The notes beneath the pieces are model-generated. The model saw only the letters and a program-made list of their open reading frames with translations, made no database searches and was not told the DNA's origin. Both the position numbers and the translations under genes were made by a program. Positions 63,747 to 64,000 of a stretch of 64,000 nucleotides of DNA are shown here, one piece after another. Location of the stretch: NCBI RefSeq assembly GCF_001651855.1, contig NZ_LNQC01000068.1, positions 1 through 64,000 of the forward strand, read 5' to 3'. The DNA comes from Sinorhizobium americanum. GTDB taxonomy: Bacteria; Pseudomonadota; Alphaproteobacteria; Rhizobiales; Rhizobiaceae. Position 1 is the first letter of the stretch. Each line of letters begins with the position of its first letter.

Positions 63747-64000
63747 TCATGGAAAGAGCTGGCTTTGGGACCATGCCGCACGGGAAGAAGTGCGCTCGAA
63801 AAGGAGACGCTCGTGCAGCCGGGACGGTTGGTTAATCCAGAATTCCGTGTGCAGCGGGATAATCCGGTATCCGCCCCAATGGGAAGGACGAGGCAGGTCC
63901 CGCGATGCATATCGGGATTCCAGCTCCGACATCGCGTTGATCAGGGTAGCACGATCTTGAAGGGAGCTCGATTGCTTGCTCGCCCATGCCGCAAGCTTGG
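63747..64000 (-). CDS. Pyridoxamine 5'-phosphate oxidase-like protein, C-terminal part (runs off window)
   Basis: About 84 C-terminal codons remain, with the PdxH pattern KLAAWASKQSS, a middle SELESRYASRD, then RPSHWGGYRIIP, EFWINQPSRLHERLLF and a stop at 63747. The FMN-binding N-terminal part lies to the right of the window. The final residues differ from the canonical ERLAP ending of PdxH, so this may be a paralogue in a catabolic or plasmid setting rather than the vitamin B6 gene. Confidence 0.78.
   Translation of the reverse strand, partial: KLAAWASKQSSSLQDRATLINAMSELESRYASRDLPRPSHWGGYRIIPLHTEFWINQPSRLHERLLFERTSSRAAWSQSQLFP

Overview
The window looks like an accessory replicon or genomic-island region of a Rhizobiales alphaproteobacterium (Rhizobium/Sinorhizobium/Agrobacterium-like). 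The evidence is high GC, three separate nutrient ABC transport systems, a rhizobial-type DUF982 protein, a SAM-cyclase-AAA-TPR protein, and gene content that is almost entirely catabolic. No rRNA, tRNA, CRISPR array or replication gene was seen. Names below are family-level readings of the translated sequence; no database search was run.

Layout. (1) 1-1005: the end of a sugar ABC permease pair. (2) 1624-4989: a large cyclase/ATPase/TPR signalling protein. (3) 5577-17258, minus strand: a nine-gene operon-like run. In transcription order it holds a TPP enzyme, a HisD/HpsN-like dehydrogenase, a complete sugar ABC importer, two GMC oxidoreductases and a GH3 glycosidase. Its likely partners at 17630-23939 are a cupin, an XRE-type regulator, a Gfo/Idh/MocA protein, a TIM-barrel isomerase, a HisN-like phosphatase and an MFS transporter. 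A twin direct repeat (TGCGTCAG-N2-TGCGTCAG) lies upstream of the TPP gene, the MFS gene and a small ORF, which suggests one regulon. (4) 24660-26417: a tyrosine recombinase beside a 5'-truncated otnK and an intact otnC-like gene. (5) 26566-43532: a second catabolic locus. The minus-strand arm holds a LivJ-type binding protein, a crotonase, an SDR, an acyl-CoA ligase, an Fe-type alcohol dehydrogenase, a thioesterase and a plasmid-type adk. The plus-strand arm holds LivGFHM-type ABC genes and a molybdenum hydroxylase operon (FAD, FeS and Mo subunits plus a metallo-beta-lactamase-fold enzyme). A CoxG-like protein and a double-HxlR regulator complete it. A shared motif AGTCTAATAATGCAAG occurs in all three of its promoter regions.

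(6) 43533-45940: a degraded stretch with only small ORFs. (7) 45941-53408: an SDR, a third ABC system (LivFMHGJ type) and a TIM-barrel isomerase. (8) 53587-58264: a broken GMC oxidoreductase split around an intact enolase-superfamily gene and an aldehyde dehydrogenase, bracketed by a 474-bp direct repeat with a period of exactly 3000 bp. (9) 58403-63600: an IclR-regulated aromatic-type cluster (SnoaL-like protein, intradiol dioxygenase, TIM-barrel isomerase, formamidase family). (10) 63747-64000: the end of a pdxH-like gene.

Together the genes describe a mosaic of solute-uptake-plus-oxidation modules, each with its own local regulator, separated by scars of recombination (truncated otnK, gabD and GMC genes, and duplicated fragments). 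The two most coherent and least familiar systems are the XRE-controlled TPP/HisD-like/GMC/GH3 operon and the HxlR-controlled molybdenum hydroxylase plus acyl-CoA locus. The substrates of both are unknown from sequence alone.
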